Assembly (NCBI GenBank): GCA_017466065.1
Contig: JAFTUV010000026.1
Span: forward strand, 14,814 to 78,813
Length of the DNA stretch: 64,000 nucleotides
Reading direction: 5' to 3'
Source of the DNA: Bacteroidaceae bacterium
GTDB taxonomy: Bacteria; Bacteroidota; Bacteroidia; Bacteroidales; Bacteroidaceae
Shown: positions 35,143 through 46,451 of the stretch, in pieces
Position numbering within the stretch: position 1 is the stretch's first letter
How the letters are laid out: each line of letters opens with the position of its first letter
Position numbers and translations under genes: made by a program
The notes under the pieces: model-generated
Seen by the model: only the letters and a program-made list of their open reading frames with translations
Database searches by the model: none
Told to the model about the DNA's origin: nothing

Positions 35143-35975
35143 GGCTTCTCCCCGCTCACCATTCTGTCATTCTCGGCTAAGTCTTTGCGCAGGGTAATGT
35201 TCTTGTAGCCAATCTCTTGCATCATAGAAACAATTTCGTTGCCGTGCTCACGGTTAATCTCAAAATAGAGTTTGCCGCCGCGAGTGAGCATCGTGAGTGC
35301 TTTTTGGGCAATGGCGCGGTAGAAGAGCAGGGGGTTGTTGTCGGGCACAAAGAGGGCAAGGTGCGGTTCCCACAAGAGTACATTATCTTCCATTGCTGTT
35401 TTTTCGCACTCTTTTATATAAGGAGGGTTGCTCACTATTATGTCGAATTTTTTATCGGCGGGTGGGAAAGAGAGAATGTCGCGCTGTTCAAAGAGTACGT
35501 TGCAGCCGTTGGTGGTGCTGTTTTTTTGTGCCACGGCAAGGGCTTGCGGGGAGATGTCCCACGCTGTTATATGGGCATCGGGCAGTTTGCAAGCGAGTGA
35601 GATTGCTATGCAGCCGCTACCGGTGCCAATGTCGAGTATCTTCCGTGCCGAGGGGTTCTCTGCGGCTATCAACTCCACAAGTTCGCTCGTTTCGGGGCGG
35701 GGAATAAGCACCGATGGGTTTACGGCGAAGCGCAGGCCGCAAAAGTCGCTGTATCCTAAAATGTATTGTATGGGCTCCTGTTTTTTGAGCCTTTCGAGCG
35801 CGTCGGTAACTTTTTGTTCTTCCTCGGGAGTGAGCGTTATTTTGTCTTTCAGGAAGAAGGTTGTTTGGGGTATTGCGAGCAGTTCGGTGGCTATGATACG
35901 GGCAAGGGCACTCACTTCGCTTTTTGTATAGTGGGTGTCTATTGCCTGATGTATCTTTTCGAGCAGTTGCTTCAT
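35139..35975 (-). CDS. prmC: Peptide chain release factor N5-glutamine methyltransferase
   Basis: Methylates the GGQ glutamine of release factors. 278 residues: an N-terminal helical domain (1-75), then a SAM-binding Rossmann fold with LDIGTGSGCIAISLA and the catalytic NPPY (IVSNPPYIKE). PSVLIPRPETSELVE is the family signature. The frame runs on for 128 codons inside the HAD gene upstream. That extension has no homologous character and is not counted. Confidence 0.93.
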   Translation of the reverse strand: MKQLLEKIHQAIDTHYTKSEVSALARIIATELLAIPQTTFFLKDKITLTPEEEQKVTDALERLKKQEPIQYILGYSDFCGLRFAVNPSVLIPRPETSELVELIAAENPSARKILDIGTGSGCIAISLACKLPDAHITAWDISPQALAVAQKNSTTNGCNVLFEQRDILSFPPADKKFDIIVSNPPYIKECEKTAMEDNVLLWEPHLALFVPDNNPLLFYRAIAQKALTMLTRGGKLYFEINREHGNEIVSMMQEIGYKNITLRKDLAENDRMVSGEKP

Positions 35976-35983
35976 TTTTTTTG

Positions 35984-36718
35984 TTAAGCTGTGAGTGCTG
36001 CCAACAGGTTCGCCCAATCGTTGTTTATAGCCTCCACCGATGGGAATACCATATTTGCGCCGGCCTTGTATAGAACTTCGGGGTTGAGCGGGCCGGTGTT
36101 TGCGGCTATAGTGAAGAGCCCTGCTGCCACTCCGGCGGTTACTCCCAGCGGTGCATTCTCCACTACTATTGCTTCGTTGGGGGCGAACCCTCCCTTTTCG
36201 AGTGCAAGCAGATAGGGGTCGGGGAAGGGCTTGCCGCGTTTTACGTTGAAGCTGGTTACAATGTGCCCTTCGTCGAATATCTCGGGGAAATTGCTCTGTA
36301 TGCGGTCGAGCAGAGTGGGGGTGCCCGAGCCTGTAACTATCATAGGCGTGAGGCCGCACTCCTTTACCTTTCTTACAAGTTCCAATGCTCCCTGCATACG
36401 GGGCGTTTCGGGGTATGTGGCAAATATCTCACACTTTGCTTTGCAAAGAGCGTCTATCTGCTCGGGAGTGCTTGGCTTTCCGAACTGTGCGAGGCTCGCT
36501 GTATTTATAGTGTCGGCACCGGTGCGTCCTTCGTTCATATAGACATCCTCCTCGGTAAAGTGGAAGCCCGCCTCGGTCATCACCTGCGACCAAGCCTTTG
36601 CGTGGTAGGGCATTGAGTCGAACAGCACCCCGTCCATATCAAACAATACAGCACGCAACTGCAAGGCTTTGCGGCCTTGCAGTTGCACATATTGCTCTAT
36701 AATCTCTTTATAGTTCAT
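35984..36718 (-). CDS. HAD hydrolase, beta-phosphoglucomutase-like
   Basis: 244 residues with HAD motif I DMDGVLFDS, motif II TGSGTPT, motif III KRGKPFPDPYL and motif IV IVVENAPLGV. The cap is of the beta-phosphoglucomutase/phosphatase type. It acts on a small sugar phosphate, and the exact substrate cannot be told. It starts 1 nt after the end of pgi, so the two are probably translated from one transcript. The ATG at 36718 is used; longer frames run into pgi. Confidence 0.85.
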   Translation of the reverse strand: MNYKEIIEQYVQLQGRKALQLRAVLFDMDGVLFDSMPYHAKAWSQVMTEAGFHFTEEDVYMNEGRTGADTINTASLAQFGKPSTPEQIDALCKAKCEIFATYPETPRMQGALELVRKVKECGLTPMIVTGSGTPTLLDRIQSNFPEIFDEGHIVTSFNVKRGKPFPDPYLLALEKGGFAPNEAIVVENAPLGVTAGVAAGLFTIAANTGPLNPEVLYKAGANMVFPSVEAINNDWANLLAALTA

Positions 36719-36719
36719 A

Positions 36720-38063
36720 TTAGAGTCTTGCGCGTATAGCCTTGCTCTCCTCTTCGTAGCCGGGCTTGTCGAGCAGGGCAAACATATTCTTTTTGTATGC
36801 CTCAACACCGGGCTGGTTGAAGGGGTTAACACCAAGAATGTAACCGCTTATGCCGCAACCAATCTCGAAGAAGTAGATTAGCTGGCCTATATAGTAGGCG
36901 TTCAACTGCGGAATGCTGATGCGTATGTTGGGCACGCCACCGTCGACGTGAGCAAGCTGTGTGCCAAGCTCGGCCATCTTGTTAACCTCGTCAACGTGTT
37001 TGCCGGCGAGGAAGTTAAGCCCGTCGAGGTTCTCTTCGTCGGCGGGAACAATGAGTGAGCTGTTGGGCTTTTCGATAGAGAGCACAGTTTCGAAGATTGT
37101 GCGCTCGCCCTCCTGTATCCACTGTCCCATTGAGTGAAGGTCGGTTGTAAAGTCTACCGATGCGGGGAAGATACCCTTGTTCTCTTTGCCCTCGCTCTCG
37201 CCGTAGAGCTGTTTCCACCACTCCGATGTAAAGTGCAGCTTGGGCTGGTAGTTTACGAGAATTTCAATCTTCTTGCCGGCAGCGTAGAGCGCGTTGCGAG
37301 TGGCTGCGTACATTGCTGCGATATTCTCCTCGAAGGGAACGGTGGCGGCACAAGCCTTCTCCATATCCTGTGCACCTTTTACAAGTGCCTCAATGTCGAA
37401 GCCTGCAACAGCGATGGGCAAAAGGCCCACGGGAGTGAGCACCGAGAAACGGCCTCCTACATTGTCGGGGATGATGAAACTCTTGTAACCCTCTTTATCG
37501 GCGGTGATGCGTGCGGCACCCTTAACAGCGTCGGTAATTGCAACAATAACCTTGCTTGCAGTCTCCTTGCCACGCTGCTCCTCGCACTGCTTTTTGAGCA
37601 AACGGAAGGCGAGAGCAGTCTCGGTTGTTGTTCCCGATTTTGAGATATTTATAACACCGAACTTCTTGTCGGCGAGGAAAGTGGTGAGCTCGCTCAAATA
37701 ATCCTCGCTGATGTTGTGTCCGGCAAAAATCACACGAGGATTGCTGCCATCGTTCATCATTGCTGCAAAATTGTTGCTCAAAGCCTCAATCACCGCGCGT
37801 GCGCCAAGATAGCTGCCGCCAATGCCGGCTACAACTACAACCTCGCAGTTGGCACGCAAAGTATCGGCTGTTGCCTTAATCTCCTCGATAAACTCCTTTG
37901 TTGTTTCCGAAGGTAGGTGCAACCAACCAAGAAAATCGTTACCGGGCAGTGTGCCATTCTCCAACGCCTCCTGTGCCTGTTTAACTTGGGGCGCAAGAGC
38001 CATAATCTCCTCTTTCGATACAAAGCCAGTTACTTTGTCTATGTTCAGTTTAATATTTTCCAT
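36720..38063 (-). CDS. pgi: Glucose-6-phosphate isomerase
   Basis: 447 residues, the short bacterial type of [56 protein letters not shown] and [12 protein letters not shown] hold the substrate and catalytic residues. It links glycolysis to cell-wall sugar supply. It is 18 nt downstream of gpsA on the same strand. Confidence 0.97.
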   Translation of the reverse strand: MENIKLNIDKVTGFVSKEEIMALAPQVKQAQEALENGTLPGNDFLGWLHLPSETTKEFIEEIKATADTLRANCEVVVVAGIGGSYLGARAVIEALSNNFAAMMNDGSNPRVIFAGHNISEDYLSELTTFLADKKFGVINISKSGTTTETALAFRLLKKQCEEQRGKETASKVIVAITDAVKGAARITADKEGYKSFIIPDNVGGRFSVLTPVGLLPIAVAGFDIEALVKGAQDMEKACAATVPFEENIAAMYAATRNALYAAGKKIEILVNYQPKLHFTSEWWKQLYGESEGKENKGIFPASVDFTTDLHSMGQWIQEGERTIFETVLSIEKPNSSLIVPADEENLDGLNFLAGKHVDEVNKMAELGTQLAHVDGGVPNIRISIPQLNAYYIGQLIYFFEIGCGISGYILGVNPFNQPGVEAYKKNMFALLDKPGYEEESKAIRARL

Positions 38064-38081
38064 TTTTTGTATAGTTATTTG

Positions 38082-39080
38082 TTATTTGAATGCGTCTGTT
38101 AAAAGTTTAATCTCGATTATGGGCGAAATACCCTCGTACAATATATTATAAACGGCGTCGATGATGGGAGTGTTCACCCTGTAATGCTCGTTAATCTCCT
38201 TGATGCACTTTGCACCGTAATAACCCTCGGCAATCATCTCCATTTCTATTTGCGCGCTCTTCACGGAGTAGCCCTTGCCAATCATTGTACCGAACACACG
38301 GTTACGGCTGAAATTGGAGTAGCCTGTTACTAAGAGGTCGCCCAGATAGACCGAGTCCATAATGGTGCGCTCGATGGGGTGAACCACATTTACAAAGCGG
38401 TTCATTTCAATAACTGCGTTCGACATAAGCACCGCTTGGAAGTTGTCGCCATATTTAAGACCGCTGCATATACCGGCGGCAATAGCGTATATGTTTTTGA
38501 GTACCGAGCCATACTCGATGCCTACAACATCGTCGCTCACCGATGTTTTTATGAAACTGTTGGCGAGTTTCTGTGCAAACTGCTTCGCGTGGTCTATGCT
38601 CGAACATCCCACGGTGAGGTAGGAGAGGCGTTCGAGTGCCACCTCCTCGGCGTGACAAGGGCCGGCAATGGCTGCGATATTTTCGTATGGCACCTTGTAG
38701 GCCTTGTGGAAATACTCTGAAATAATGAGGTTCTCGTCGGGGACGATACCTTTGATGGCGTTTACAATGAACTTATCTTCGAGCGGGGTCTTCAATTTTT
38801 TCAGATGGTTCTTCAAATAGGGCGAAGGGGTTACAAACACCAAAATGTCCGACTCCTTGACAATCTTGTTTATGTCCGAAGAGAAGTTAATCCTGTCGGT
38901 GTCGAATTTCACCGATGAAAGGTAGGCTGGGTTGTGCCCGAGGCGTTTGAAGTCCTCGATGCGGTCGTCGCGTCTTATATACCAGTTGATGCATTCTACA
39001 TTGCTCAACAATACTTTTGCGATTGCTGTTGCCCAGCTACCGCCTCCCATAATTGCTACGGTGGAATTGGTAAGGTCCAT
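38082..39080 (-). CDS. gpsA: Glycerol-3-phosphate dehydrogenase [NAD(P)+]
   Basis: Reduces dihydroxyacetone phosphate to sn-glycerol-3-phosphate for phospholipids. 332 residues with the Rossmann motif IMGGGSWATAIAKVL, NAIKGIVPDENLIISEY, AIAGPCHAEEVA and the C-terminal-domain segment EYGSVLKNIYAIAAGICSGL. The start is the ATG at 39080. Confidence 0.96.
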   Translation of the reverse strand: MDLTNSTVAIMGGGSWATAIAKVLLSNVECINWYIRRDDRIEDFKRLGHNPAYLSSVKFDTDRINFSSDINKIVKESDILVFVTPSPYLKNHLKKLKTPLEDKFIVNAIKGIVPDENLIISEYFHKAYKVPYENIAAIAGPCHAEEVALERLSYLTVGCSSIDHAKQFAQKLANSFIKTSVSDDVVGIEYGSVLKNIYAIAAGICSGLKYGDNFQAVLMSNAVIEMNRFVNVVHPIERTIMDSVYLGDLLVTGYSNFSRNRVFGTMIGKGYSVKSAQIEMEMIAEGYYGAKCIKEINEHYRVNTPIIDAVYNILYEGISPIIEIKLLTDAFK

Positions 39081-39131
39081 AATAAACAACTTCTAAATTC
39101 TTATAAATATATTAAAGCTGAATAATTGCTG

Positions 39132-40859
39132 CTAAGCGAGTTTGCTAATCCATTCTGCAACATCGTTCACAGAGGGAGTAGTGTAGTTTAACTTGAACTT
39201 CTTATTTATTCCGCCAATCTCCTGCTGGATTTTCTGGGGATTGCCGTCTTTAAGGTCGTTCACAAGGTTGTAGCCGGCTTTGTGCAGCACGGGCACCCAC
39301 TCTTCGGGCACGCCGATGGCTGCAAATGCTGCCACGCCATCTTTGGGCACCTTCTTCTCGGGGCGCATCTGCGGGAAGAAGAGCACCTCCTGAATTGTAG
39401 TCTGCCCGGTCATAAGCATAGCCAAGCGGTCCATTCCTATACCCATTCCCGATGTTGGGGGCATTCCATATTCGAGCGCACGCACAAAGTCCTTGTCGAT
39501 GAACATTGCCTCGTCGTCGCCCTTCTCGCTCAGGCGCAACTGCTCTTGGAAACGCTCTGCTTGGTCGATGGGGTCGTTAAGCTCGCTGTATGCGTTACAC
39601 AGCTCCTTGCCGTTTACCATAAGCTCGAAACGCTCGGTGAGGTCGGGGTTACTGCGGTGACGCTTGCACAGAGGCGACATTTCTATGGGGTAGTCGGTGA
39701 TGAAGGTGGGCTGTATGTAGTTGCCCTCGCAGAACTCGCCGAATATCTCGTCGATGAGCTTGCCCTTGCCCATAGTTTCGTCGACCTCCATTTTAAGCTC
39801 CTTGCATATTGCAAAAATCTCCTCCTCGCTCTTGCCGTTGAGGTCGTAACCGGTGAACTCCTTGATGGAGTCGAGCATAGTAACGCGACGGAAGGGAGCC
39901 TTGAAGCTGATTACATTATCGCCCACCTGCACCTCGGTTGTGCCGTTCACGTCGAGAGCAATCTTTTCGAGCATATTCTCGGTGAAGGTCATCATCCAGT
40001 TATAGTCCTTGTAGGCAACATAAATTTCCATACAGGTAAATTCGGGGTTGTGTGTGCGGTCCATACCCTCGTTACGGAAGTTCTTTGAGAACTCATATAC
40101 ACCCTCGAACCCACCCACGATGAGTCGTTTGAGGTAGAGCTCATTGGCAATGCGCAGATACAAGGGAATGTCGAGCGCATTGTGGTGAGTGATGAAGGGG
40201 CGTGCGGCAGCACCGCCGGGTATTGATTGCAACACCGGTGTTTCAACCTCCATATAGCCTTTTGTGTTGAAATATTCGCGCATCGAGCTGTAAATCTTGT
40301 TACGCTTGATGAATATCTCCTTTACTCCGTCGTTAACCACAAGGTCAACATAACGCTGGCGGTAGCGCAGTTCGGGGTCCTCGAATTTGTCGTATGCAAC
40401 GCCATCCTTATACTTCACGATGGGAAGGGGGCGTATGCTCTTCGAGAGTATTGTAAGTTCCTTTGCGTGCACGGTAATTTCGCCTGTCTGTGTGCGGAAT
40501 ACAAATCCCTTCACACCCACAAAGTCACCAATGTCGAGCAAACGTTTGAAGAGGGTGTTGTAACCATCCTTATTCTCGCCGGGGCAGATGTCGTCGCGGG
40601 TGATGTACACCTGTATGCGGCCTTTCGAGTCCTGCAACTCCATAAACGATGCTTTTCCCATTACGCGTCGGCTCATCATACGGCCGGCGATGCACACTTC
40701 GCGAGGCTCATCTTCGTCTTTGAACTCCTGCAAAATGTCCACCGAGAAGGCGTTTGTGGGGTATTCGGCTGCGGGGTAGGGTTCTATGCCCATATTACGC
40801 AGCTCGGCAAGTGCTTCGCGGCGTACAATCTCCTGTTCGCTTAATTCTAAAATATTCAT
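39132..40859 (-). CDS. lysS: Lysyl-tRNA synthetase, class II
   Basis: 575 residues, longer than the usual ~505. An OB-fold anticodon domain (about 55-165) and the class II core ([15 protein letters not shown] motif 2, [13 protein letters not shown] motif 3) are followed by a C-terminal ~70-residue extension (from about 505: [20 protein letters not shown]). The extension resembles a helix-hairpin-helix segment, described in Bacteroidetes LysRS. It lies upstream of gpsA. Confidence 0.96.
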   Translation of the reverse strand: MNILELSEQEIVRREALAELRNMGIEPYPAAEYPTNAFSVDILQEFKDEDEPREVCIAGRMMSRRVMGKASFMELQDSKGRIQVYITRDDICPGENKDGYNTLFKRLLDIGDFVGVKGFVFRTQTGEITVHAKELTILSKSIRPLPIVKYKDGVAYDKFEDPELRYRQRYVDLVVNDGVKEIFIKRNKIYSSMREYFNTKGYMEVETPVLQSIPGGAAARPFITHHNALDIPLYLRIANELYLKRLIVGGFEGVYEFSKNFRNEGMDRTHNPEFTCMEIYVAYKDYNWMMTFTENMLEKIALDVNGTTEVQVGDNVISFKAPFRRVTMLDSIKEFTGYDLNGKSEEEIFAICKELKMEVDETMGKGKLIDEIFGEFCEGNYIQPTFITDYPIEMSPLCKRHRSNPDLTERFELMVNGKELCNAYSELNDPIDQAERFQEQLRLSEKGDDEAMFIDKDFVRALEYGMPPTSGMGIGMDRLAMLMTGQTTIQEVLFFPQMRPEKKVPKDGVAAFAAIGVPEEWVPVLHKAGYNLVNDLKDGNPQKIQQEIGGINKKFKLNYTTPSVNDVAEWISKLA

Positions 40860-40898
40860 TGTTTGTAGTGTTTTGTCAATCGTTATATATAAAATGTA

Positions 40899-41789
40899 TT
40901 ATTCAAATTCGTAGCTGTTCGAGCCTATCATCACACCGTCGGCAAAGAGGAAAAGACGGTAGGTGCCGGGTTGCAGGAATTCTTCCACATCCCAGTACAT
41001 TGCAACCTCCTGTTCCTCGCCTGTGTACTCTATATGTTTCCTTATAGAATAACCAATTTCGCGGTTCTCGTATGCAAAAGTGTTGGTTGTGCTTTTTGTG
41101 AGCACCTCTTGCGAGGGTTGCACTATGCGTGCATATATGGTCTTGTTACCGGTCTCGGCGGTGATGTTCTTGCTGATAGTGAAACTAATCTCTATCTGCT
41201 TGGCACGTTTGAGCTTGCTCACCTCCTTGCCGCTTCTCTTTAACAGCCTCATTTTTATGCCGATGGCATCGAGCTGCGATGCGAGTGTCACAATCTGTGT
41301 GAGTTCTTCTTTCGCGGTAGATAGTGCGTCGATGGTCTTTGAGGCCTCGCGATACTTCTCGTTCACACGCTTGTTCTCTTTTTTAAGACCTTCGTTTACA
41401 ATGTTGAGCGAGTCTATCTGAATTATGTAGCTGCGCAACACGGCACGCACGGTTTTCAGCTCCTTTTTAAGGCGTGTAATTTCGGCGGCATTGTCGGCCT
41501 TCGTCTGTTTGAGCTCTTCGAGCAGTTGCTGGGTGCGCAATTTCTCCTGTTCGAGCTTGTATTGCAGCGAGTCGTTGGTGATGCGCACTTTAAGCTCGTC
41601 GTATTGCAGGGCGAAGCTCGAATATTCACTTTCGAGTTCTTCCTTCTCGATGGCAAACAGTTCTTTCATTTCGCTGTTCTGCTGCTTGCTCTGTGCAAGC
41701 ATTATTCCCAGCGTTATTGCTGTTGCGAGCAGAAGAGAGGCTGCTATTATCAGAACAATTTTCAGTTTTTTGTTCTCCATAGGTCGCAT
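40899..41789 (-). CDS. Membrane-anchored coiled-coil protein
   Basis: 296 residues: one N-terminal TM helix (about 11-31), a long coiled coil (about 38-175) with heptads of Leu and Glu/Lys, then a beta-rich C-terminal domain (about 190-296). No family name is recognised. The first ATG directly abuts the valS stop; a second, at 41780 (MENKKLK), is possible. The layout resembles envelope or division scaffolds, but that is only a shape argument. Confidence 0.7.
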   Translation of the reverse strand: MRPMENKKLKIVLIIAASLLLATAITLGIMLAQSKQQNSEMKELFAIEKEELESEYSSFALQYDELKVRITNDSLQYKLEQEKLRTQQLLEELKQTKADNAAEITRLKKELKTVRAVLRSYIIQIDSLNIVNEGLKKENKRVNEKYREASKTIDALSTAKEELTQIVTLASQLDAIGIKMRLLKRSGKEVSKLKRAKQIEISFTISKNITAETGNKTIYARIVQPSQEVLTKSTTNTFAYENREIGYSIRKHIEYTGEEQEVAMYWDVEEFLQPGTYRLFLFADGVMIGSNSYEFE

Positions 41790-44540
41790 TTATTTTGATA
41801 GTTTCTGTATGCTCTCTTTAAGCATTGCTATTTTCTCTGTTGCATCTGCCTGTTTCTTGCGCTCGATGGCTATAATCTTTTCGGGTGCCTTGTTCACAAA
41901 GTTAGGATTATTCAGCTTTGCTTCCACGCTTTTGAGGAATTTTTCGTGGTAGGCAAGCTCTTCCTGCATCTTCGCAATCTCGGCATCCTTGTCTATGAGC
42001 GAGCCCATAGGCACTGCAAACTCGGTGGTGCCCACGCGGAACGATACAGCCGTGTCGTCGGGCGATGAAACGCTCTCTATCGCTGTGAGGTTGGCCATCT
42101 TGGTGAGCACGCTTTCGAGCCCGGCCACGGGTGAATCGCCCATAATCTGCAATGCGAGGGGCTCACGGGGCGAGAGGTTCTTCTGCTGGCGTATTGCGCG
42201 TATGTTTCCCACAATCTCTTTGAGTGCGGCTATTTGCCCGAGGTATTTCTCGTCGATGGTGCGGTTAAGCTCTTTCACACTCTGCACCATAATGCTCTCG
42301 CCATCCTTGCGGTCGTATATCGATTGCCACAATTCCTCGGTGATGAAGGGCATAAAGGGGTGCAACAGGCGCAACAGGCTGTCGAAGAATTTGAGTGTCG
42401 CTTCGTATGTGGCGGCATCTATCGGCGAGCCGTATGCGGGCTTAATCATTTCGAGGTACCACGCCGAGAATTCGTCCCAGAAGAGGGTATATACATTCAT
42501 CAACGCCTCGTTTATGCGGTATTTGCCGAATTGGTCGTCGAGCAATGCTGCCGACTTTGCGAGTATCTCCTCGAAGTAACGTATGGCGAGCTTCGAGCTT
42601 TCGGGCTGCTCGGCCTCGTTGCTCACGTTCCAGCCTTTTACAAGGCGGAAGGCGTTCCATATTTTGTTGCAGAAGTTGCGTCCCTGCTCGCAGAGGCTCT
42701 CGTCGAAGAGGATGTCGTTGCCGGCAGGTGCCGAGAGCATAATTCCCATACGCACGCCATCGGCACCATATTTCTCTATGAGGTCGAGGGGGTTGGGCGA
42801 GTTTCCAAGCTGCTTGCTCATCTTGCGGCCCAGCTTGTCGCGCACGATACCTGTGAAGTATACGTTGCGGAAGGGCATTTCTCCCTGATATTCATAACCG
42901 GCCATAATCATACGGGCTACCCAGAAGAAGATAATGTCGGGGCCTGTCACAAGGTCGTTTGTGGGGTAGTAGTAGCTAATCTCTTTGTTGCCCGGGTCGA
43001 GTATGCCGTTGAACAAGGATATTGGCCACAACCAAGAACTGAACCAAGTGTCGAGTGCATCCTCGTCGTGCTGCAACTCCCCGGCTGTGATATTTTCGTA
43101 TCCGGGGATAGCCTGTGCGAGTTTCAGGGCCTCGTCGCGGCTCTCGGCTACAACAAATTTTTCGGCCTCTCCCTCGGCTGTGGGCAGGAAGTAGGCAGGT
43201 ATGCGGTGTCCCCACCACAACTGACGGCTGATGCACCAATCCTGTATGTTGGAGAGCCAGTTGTTGTATGTTGTCTTGTATTTCGTGGGGTAGAATTTAA
43301 GTTCGTCGTTCATCACGGGCGGGAGGGCAATGTCGGCAAAGTGCTGCATACGCAGGAACCACTGCATACACAAACGGGGCTCAACCGCTGTGTCGGTGTT
43401 ACGCTCCGAGTAGCCTACCTTGTTGTCGTAGTCCTCGACCTTTTCGAGCAGCCCGGCCTTTTCAAGGTCTATTGCAATCTGCTCTCGCACCTCCATACGG
43501 TCCATTCCCACATAGAGCCCGGCCGCCTCGCTTATGGTGGCATCGGCGTTGAAGATGTCTATTGTTTCGAGGTTGTGAGTCTTGCCCAGCATATAGTCGT
43601 TTGTGTCGTGTGCGGGGGTAACCTTCAAGCAACCGGTACCGAACTCAATCTCCACATAGCGGTCCTCGATTACGGGGATTACGCGGTTCACAAGGGGCAC
43701 AATCACCTGCTTGCCTTTGAGCCACGAGTTCTTGGGGTCCTTGGGGTTTATGCACATTGCTGTGTCGCCCATAATTGTTTCGGGGCGTGTTGTTGCTACC
43801 ACTGCGTAGCGGCGGCCTTGTGCGTCGCGGTGCAGAATCTGGTGCTTAACGGTGGGGTCGAAGGCATCGGTGGTTGCCAATGTCACGGCTGTGCTCTCCT
43901 CGCCGTCGGTGCTGCCGGCAGCTTCATCCACATAGTATTTCAGATAGTAGAGCTTGCTCTTCTCCTCTTTGTAGATAACCTCCTCGTTGCTCAATGCTGT
44001 CTGTGCCTTGGGGTCCCAGTTTACCATACGCAGACCACGGTATATGAGGCCTTTGTTATAGAGGTCGCAGAATACTTTTATTACGCTCTTGCTGCGCACC
44101 TCGTCCATTGTGAACGATGTGCGGTCCCAATCGCACGATGCTCCCAGTTTGCGCAACTGCTTCAATATTATTCCGCCGTGCTCCTCTTTCCACTCCCAAG
44201 CGTGTTTCAAGAACTCCTCGCGGGTGAGGTCGCTCTTCTTTATGCCTTGTTCGGCGAGTTTCTTCACCACTTTTGCCTCGGTGGCGATCGATGCGTGGTC
44301 GGTGCCGGGTACCCAGCAGGCGTTCTTGCCCATCATTCTTGCACGGCGCACAAGAATATCCTGAATGGTGTTGTTGAGCATATGACCCATATGCAATACT
44401 CCCGTTACGTTGGGTGGGGGAATTACAATAGTGTAGGGTTCTCTCTCGTCGGGTTCCGAGTGGAAAAGATTGTTCTTCATCCAGTACTCGTACCACTTTT
44501 CTTCAACTTCGGCAGGGATATAAGTAGTTGCTAAACTCAT
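41790..44540 (-). CDS. valS: Valyl-tRNA synthetase
   Basis: 916 residues. The class I core carries HMGH as the HIGH variant ([16 protein letters not shown]) and KMSKQ as the KMSKS variant ([12 protein letters not shown]). The editing domain lies between. A C-terminal coiled coil (about 845-916) is typical of ValRS. A 766-codon open frame runs antisense to it and is a composition artefact. A minus-strand TAACTTTG box (44591-44598) lies 50 nt upstream. Confidence 0.97.
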   Translation of the reverse strand: MSLATTYIPAEVEEKWYEYWMKNNLFHSEPDEREPYTIVIPPPNVTGVLHMGHMLNNTIQDILVRRARMMGKNACWVPGTDHASIATEAKVVKKLAEQGIKKSDLTREEFLKHAWEWKEEHGGIILKQLRKLGASCDWDRTSFTMDEVRSKSVIKVFCDLYNKGLIYRGLRMVNWDPKAQTALSNEEVIYKEEKSKLYYLKYYVDEAAGSTDGEESTAVTLATTDAFDPTVKHQILHRDAQGRRYAVVATTRPETIMGDTAMCINPKDPKNSWLKGKQVIVPLVNRVIPVIEDRYVEIEFGTGCLKVTPAHDTNDYMLGKTHNLETIDIFNADATISEAAGLYVGMDRMEVREQIAIDLEKAGLLEKVEDYDNKVGYSERNTDTAVEPRLCMQWFLRMQHFADIALPPVMNDELKFYPTKYKTTYNNWLSNIQDWCISRQLWWGHRIPAYFLPTAEGEAEKFVVAESRDEALKLAQAIPGYENITAGELQHDEDALDTWFSSWLWPISLFNGILDPGNKEISYYYPTNDLVTGPDIIFFWVARMIMAGYEYQGEMPFRNVYFTGIVRDKLGRKMSKQLGNSPNPLDLIEKYGADGVRMGIMLSAPAGNDILFDESLCEQGRNFCNKIWNAFRLVKGWNVSNEAEQPESSKLAIRYFEEILAKSAALLDDQFGKYRINEALMNVYTLFWDEFSAWYLEMIKPAYGSPIDAATYEATLKFFDSLLRLLHPFMPFITEELWQSIYDRKDGESIMVQSVKELNRTIDEKYLGQIAALKEIVGNIRAIRQQKNLSPREPLALQIMGDSPVAGLESVLTKMANLTAIESVSSPDDTAVSFRVGTTEFAVPMGSLIDKDAEIAKMQEELAYHEKFLKSVEAKLNNPNFVNKAPEKIIAIERKKQADATEKIAMLKESIQKLSK

Positions 44541-44590
44541 TATTTTTGTGATTTTATAATTATTCCAATATGTAAAATTAAACTGAACTG

Positions 44591-44598
44591 CAAAGTTA
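44591..44598 (-). promoter_or_regulatory. -7 box of valS
   Basis: TAACTTTG on the minus strand, about 50 nt before the valS start, in the divergent region shared with mazG. Confidence 0.55.
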
Positions 44599-44618
44599 AC
44601 TCTTATTATTAAATTTAT

Positions 44619-44626
44619 TACCTTTG
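44619..44626 (+). promoter_or_regulatory. -7 box of mazG
   Basis: TACCTTTG, an exact match to TAnnTTTG. The mazG ATG at 44648 follows within 22 nt, so the leader is very short. Confidence 0.65.
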
Positions 44627-44647
44627 TGCCGAAAAAAAAACAAAAAT

Positions 44648-45433
44648 ATGCATAGTAGGAGTGAAATTTTGGCCTCTTTCGGCCGTTTTTTGGATGTTCT
44701 CGATGAGTTGCGCGAAAAATGTCCGTGGGACAGAAAACAGACTAACGGCAGTTTGCGCCCCAATACCATAGAGGAGGTTTACGAACTGTCCGATGCTCTT
44801 GTGGCCGACGACACGCAGAATATATGCAAGGAGTTGGGCGATGTGCTGCTGCACGTTGCTTTCTATTCGAAGATTGCACAGGAACAGCAGCAATTTGATA
44901 TGAAGGATGTGTGCGACCGCCTGTGCGAGAAACTTATTTATCGCCATCCTCACGTTTTTGGCGAGGCAAAGGCCGAAACTGCCGGTGAGGTGTGCAAGAA
45001 TTGGGAACAACTTAAAATGAGTGAGAAGGGTGGCAATAAGACTGTGTTGAGCGGTGTCCCGGCCTCAATGCCTTCGCTCATTAAGGCGTTCCGTATGCAG
45101 GAGAAGGCTGCCAATGTGGGCTTCGATTGGGATAAGAAGGAGGATGTGTGGGAGAAGGTGCGCGAGGAACTCGCCGAGTTGCAAACAGAAATGGAGCGTG
45201 GCGACAAGGCTGCTGCCGAGAAGGAGTTTGGCGATTTTATTTTCAGCATAGTGAATGCCGGTCGTCTTTATGGAATGAACCCCGACACGGCATTGGAGCA
45301 CACCAACTGCAAGTTCCGCCGCCGTTTCAATTATGTGGAGGAGGCTGCAAAGGCTTCGGGTCGTTCTTTGCGCGATTTGTCGCTTGCCGAAATGGATGCT
45401 TTGTGGAACGAGGCGAAGGCGCAGGGGCTGTGA
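44648..45433 (+). CDS. mazG: Nucleoside triphosphate pyrophosphohydrolase
   Basis: 261 residues with two MazG domains. [23 protein letters not shown] and the EExxE...ExxD pattern ([18 protein letters not shown]) hold the Mg-binding acids in the first. The second has [11 protein letters not shown]...[14 protein letters not shown]. It hydrolyses canonical and damaged NTPs to NMP and PPi. The upstream frame reaches the promoter, so the ATG at 44648 is used. It is followed by a 126-nt convergent gap with small inverted repeats (45468-45497 and 45525-45545). Confidence 0.95.
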   Translation: MHSRSEILASFGRFLDVLDELREKCPWDRKQTNGSLRPNTIEEVYELSDALVADDTQNICKELGDVLLHVAFYSKIAQEQQQFDMKDVCDRLCEKLIYRHPHVFGEAKAETAGEVCKNWEQLKMSEKGGNKTVLSGVPASMPSLIKAFRMQEKAANVGFDWDKKEDVWEKVREELAELQTEMERGDKAAAEKEFGDFIFSIVNAGRLYGMNPDTALEHTNCKFRRRFNYVEEAAKASGRSLRDLSLAEMDALWNEAKAQGL

Positions 45434-45559
45434 CTCTTTCCTCCTTTTAATCTCCCCCATAAATTACGATGAGGGCTACCGTCACGGCGCCCTCATCAAC
45501 CTTAAAAATCTATGAAAAACTTTTATTGGGTGTTTCAAGCCCAATGGGTGAATAGTTGT

Positions 45560-46057
45560 TTAGTCCTTGTTCTGTCCCTCTCTTTTGCGGAACTCTTTTC
45601 CGTTGCCTTTTCCCTCGCGTGCCATTGTTTTTATAATGTGCCCTTGGAAGGCGTGCTCGGCGCGTTGAATGTCGAGTAGTTTCTTTGGCGACACACAGTT
45701 AAGGTATTTGGTAATATACTCCTTTTCGAGCTCCACGGTTCTTATCTTTGCATCGGCGGTGTGCAGGAGCAGTGCTTTGCACTCTTCGTCGGTGAGCTTC
45801 TGCCCGCGTTCCTTTATCACTTTGCCGCGTGCTTCGCGTTCTATGCGGAACTTCTCTTTTTGCAGTTCGAAGAAGATGGGGAAGAAGGCGCCGGCCTCCT
45901 CTTGTGTGAGCTGTGCTTTCTCGGTTATGAACTCACGCTGTTTCTGCTGGAACTGTTCGGGTGAGAAGCGTTTGCGGCCTTCGGGTCTTTTCTCCTGTGC
46001 CATTGTGGCTGTGAGGGTGGCCGATATTAGTATGAGTAACAGAAATAGTTTCTTCAT
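45560..46057 (-). CDS. Spy/CpxP-like small periplasmic protein
   Basis: 165 residues: signal peptide (1-20, ending TMAQ), then an almost entirely helical, strongly charged domain (EKRPEGRKRFSPEQFQQKQ onward) rich in Glu, Lys and Arg. Known: Spy/CpxP-type chaperones and sensors are often the last gene of ECF-sigma operons in Bacteroidetes. The LTxxQ motif is only weakly visible (LTQEEAG). It is probably a target or modulator of the sigma factor. Confidence 0.7.
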   Translation of the reverse strand: MKKLFLLLILISATLTATMAQEKRPEGRKRFSPEQFQQKQREFITEKAQLTQEEAGAFFPIFFELQKEKFRIEREARGKVIKERGQKLTDEECKALLLHTADAKIRTVELEKEYITKYLNCVSPKKLLDIQRAEHAFQGHIIKTMAREGKGNGKEFRKREGQNKD

Positions 46058-46069
46058 AATGCTCTATTT

Positions 46070-46408
46070 TTAGTAATTTTCGGTTACGTAGCAGTAGAAT
46101 GTGTAGTCGTCGATGGGGTAGTTGTTGAGCACCTCGTCGATATATTCGTTGCTGTAATATTCATCGGCAGTGGCCGGCTCGCCGTTGCTTTTTAGGAACA
46201 TATAGCTGCCCAATGAGAAGATTACTGCTATTGTGGCGGCGTATCCTATGTGTCGCAGATATTTTGCAAAGCCTATTGTGCGTGCCTTCTTTTGTGGCGT
46301 TGCGACAGTGCTGTGGGGCAACATTTTCATTATGTTGCCTTCGAGGTTGTCGAAGTAGCCTTCGGGCACCGTGAAGGGTTGCTTGTTCTTGTGGTTCTCC
46401 AATTTCAT
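46070..46408 (-). CDS. Probable anti-sigma-type membrane protein
   Basis: 112 residues: a cytoplasmic N-terminus with FTVPEGYFDNLEGNIMKML (residues 12-30; a block I associate with Bacteroidetes genes next to ECF sigma factors), one TM helix (about 52-70) and a short acidic, Tyr-rich periplasmic tail. Position between the sigma factor and the Spy-like gene supports an anti-sigma role. No zinc HxxxCxxC motif is seen. Confidence 0.65.
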   Translation of the reverse strand: MKLENHKNKQPFTVPEGYFDNLEGNIMKMLPHSTVATPQKKARTIGFAKYLRHIGYAATIAVIFSLGSYMFLKSNGEPATADEYYSNEYIDEVLNNYPIDDYTFYCYVTENY

Positions 46409-46451
46409 ATTTCTGCTTCTTGTCTATTTGATTTATTGTGTGCCGAAAGGT

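Noticed and set aside
35976..36359. 128-codon N-terminal extension of prmC
   Set aside because: Lies inside the HAD gene in another frame and has no PrmC-like sequence.
42234..44534. 766-codon open frame antisense to valS
   Set aside because: It mirrors valS codon structure, has no domain and no promoter, and valS has all synthetase motifs.
45470..45556. 28-codon frame after mazG with small hairpins, similar to a leader peptide
   Set aside because: It points toward the 3' end of a convergent gene, so there is nothing downstream to regulate, and codon use is unremarkable.
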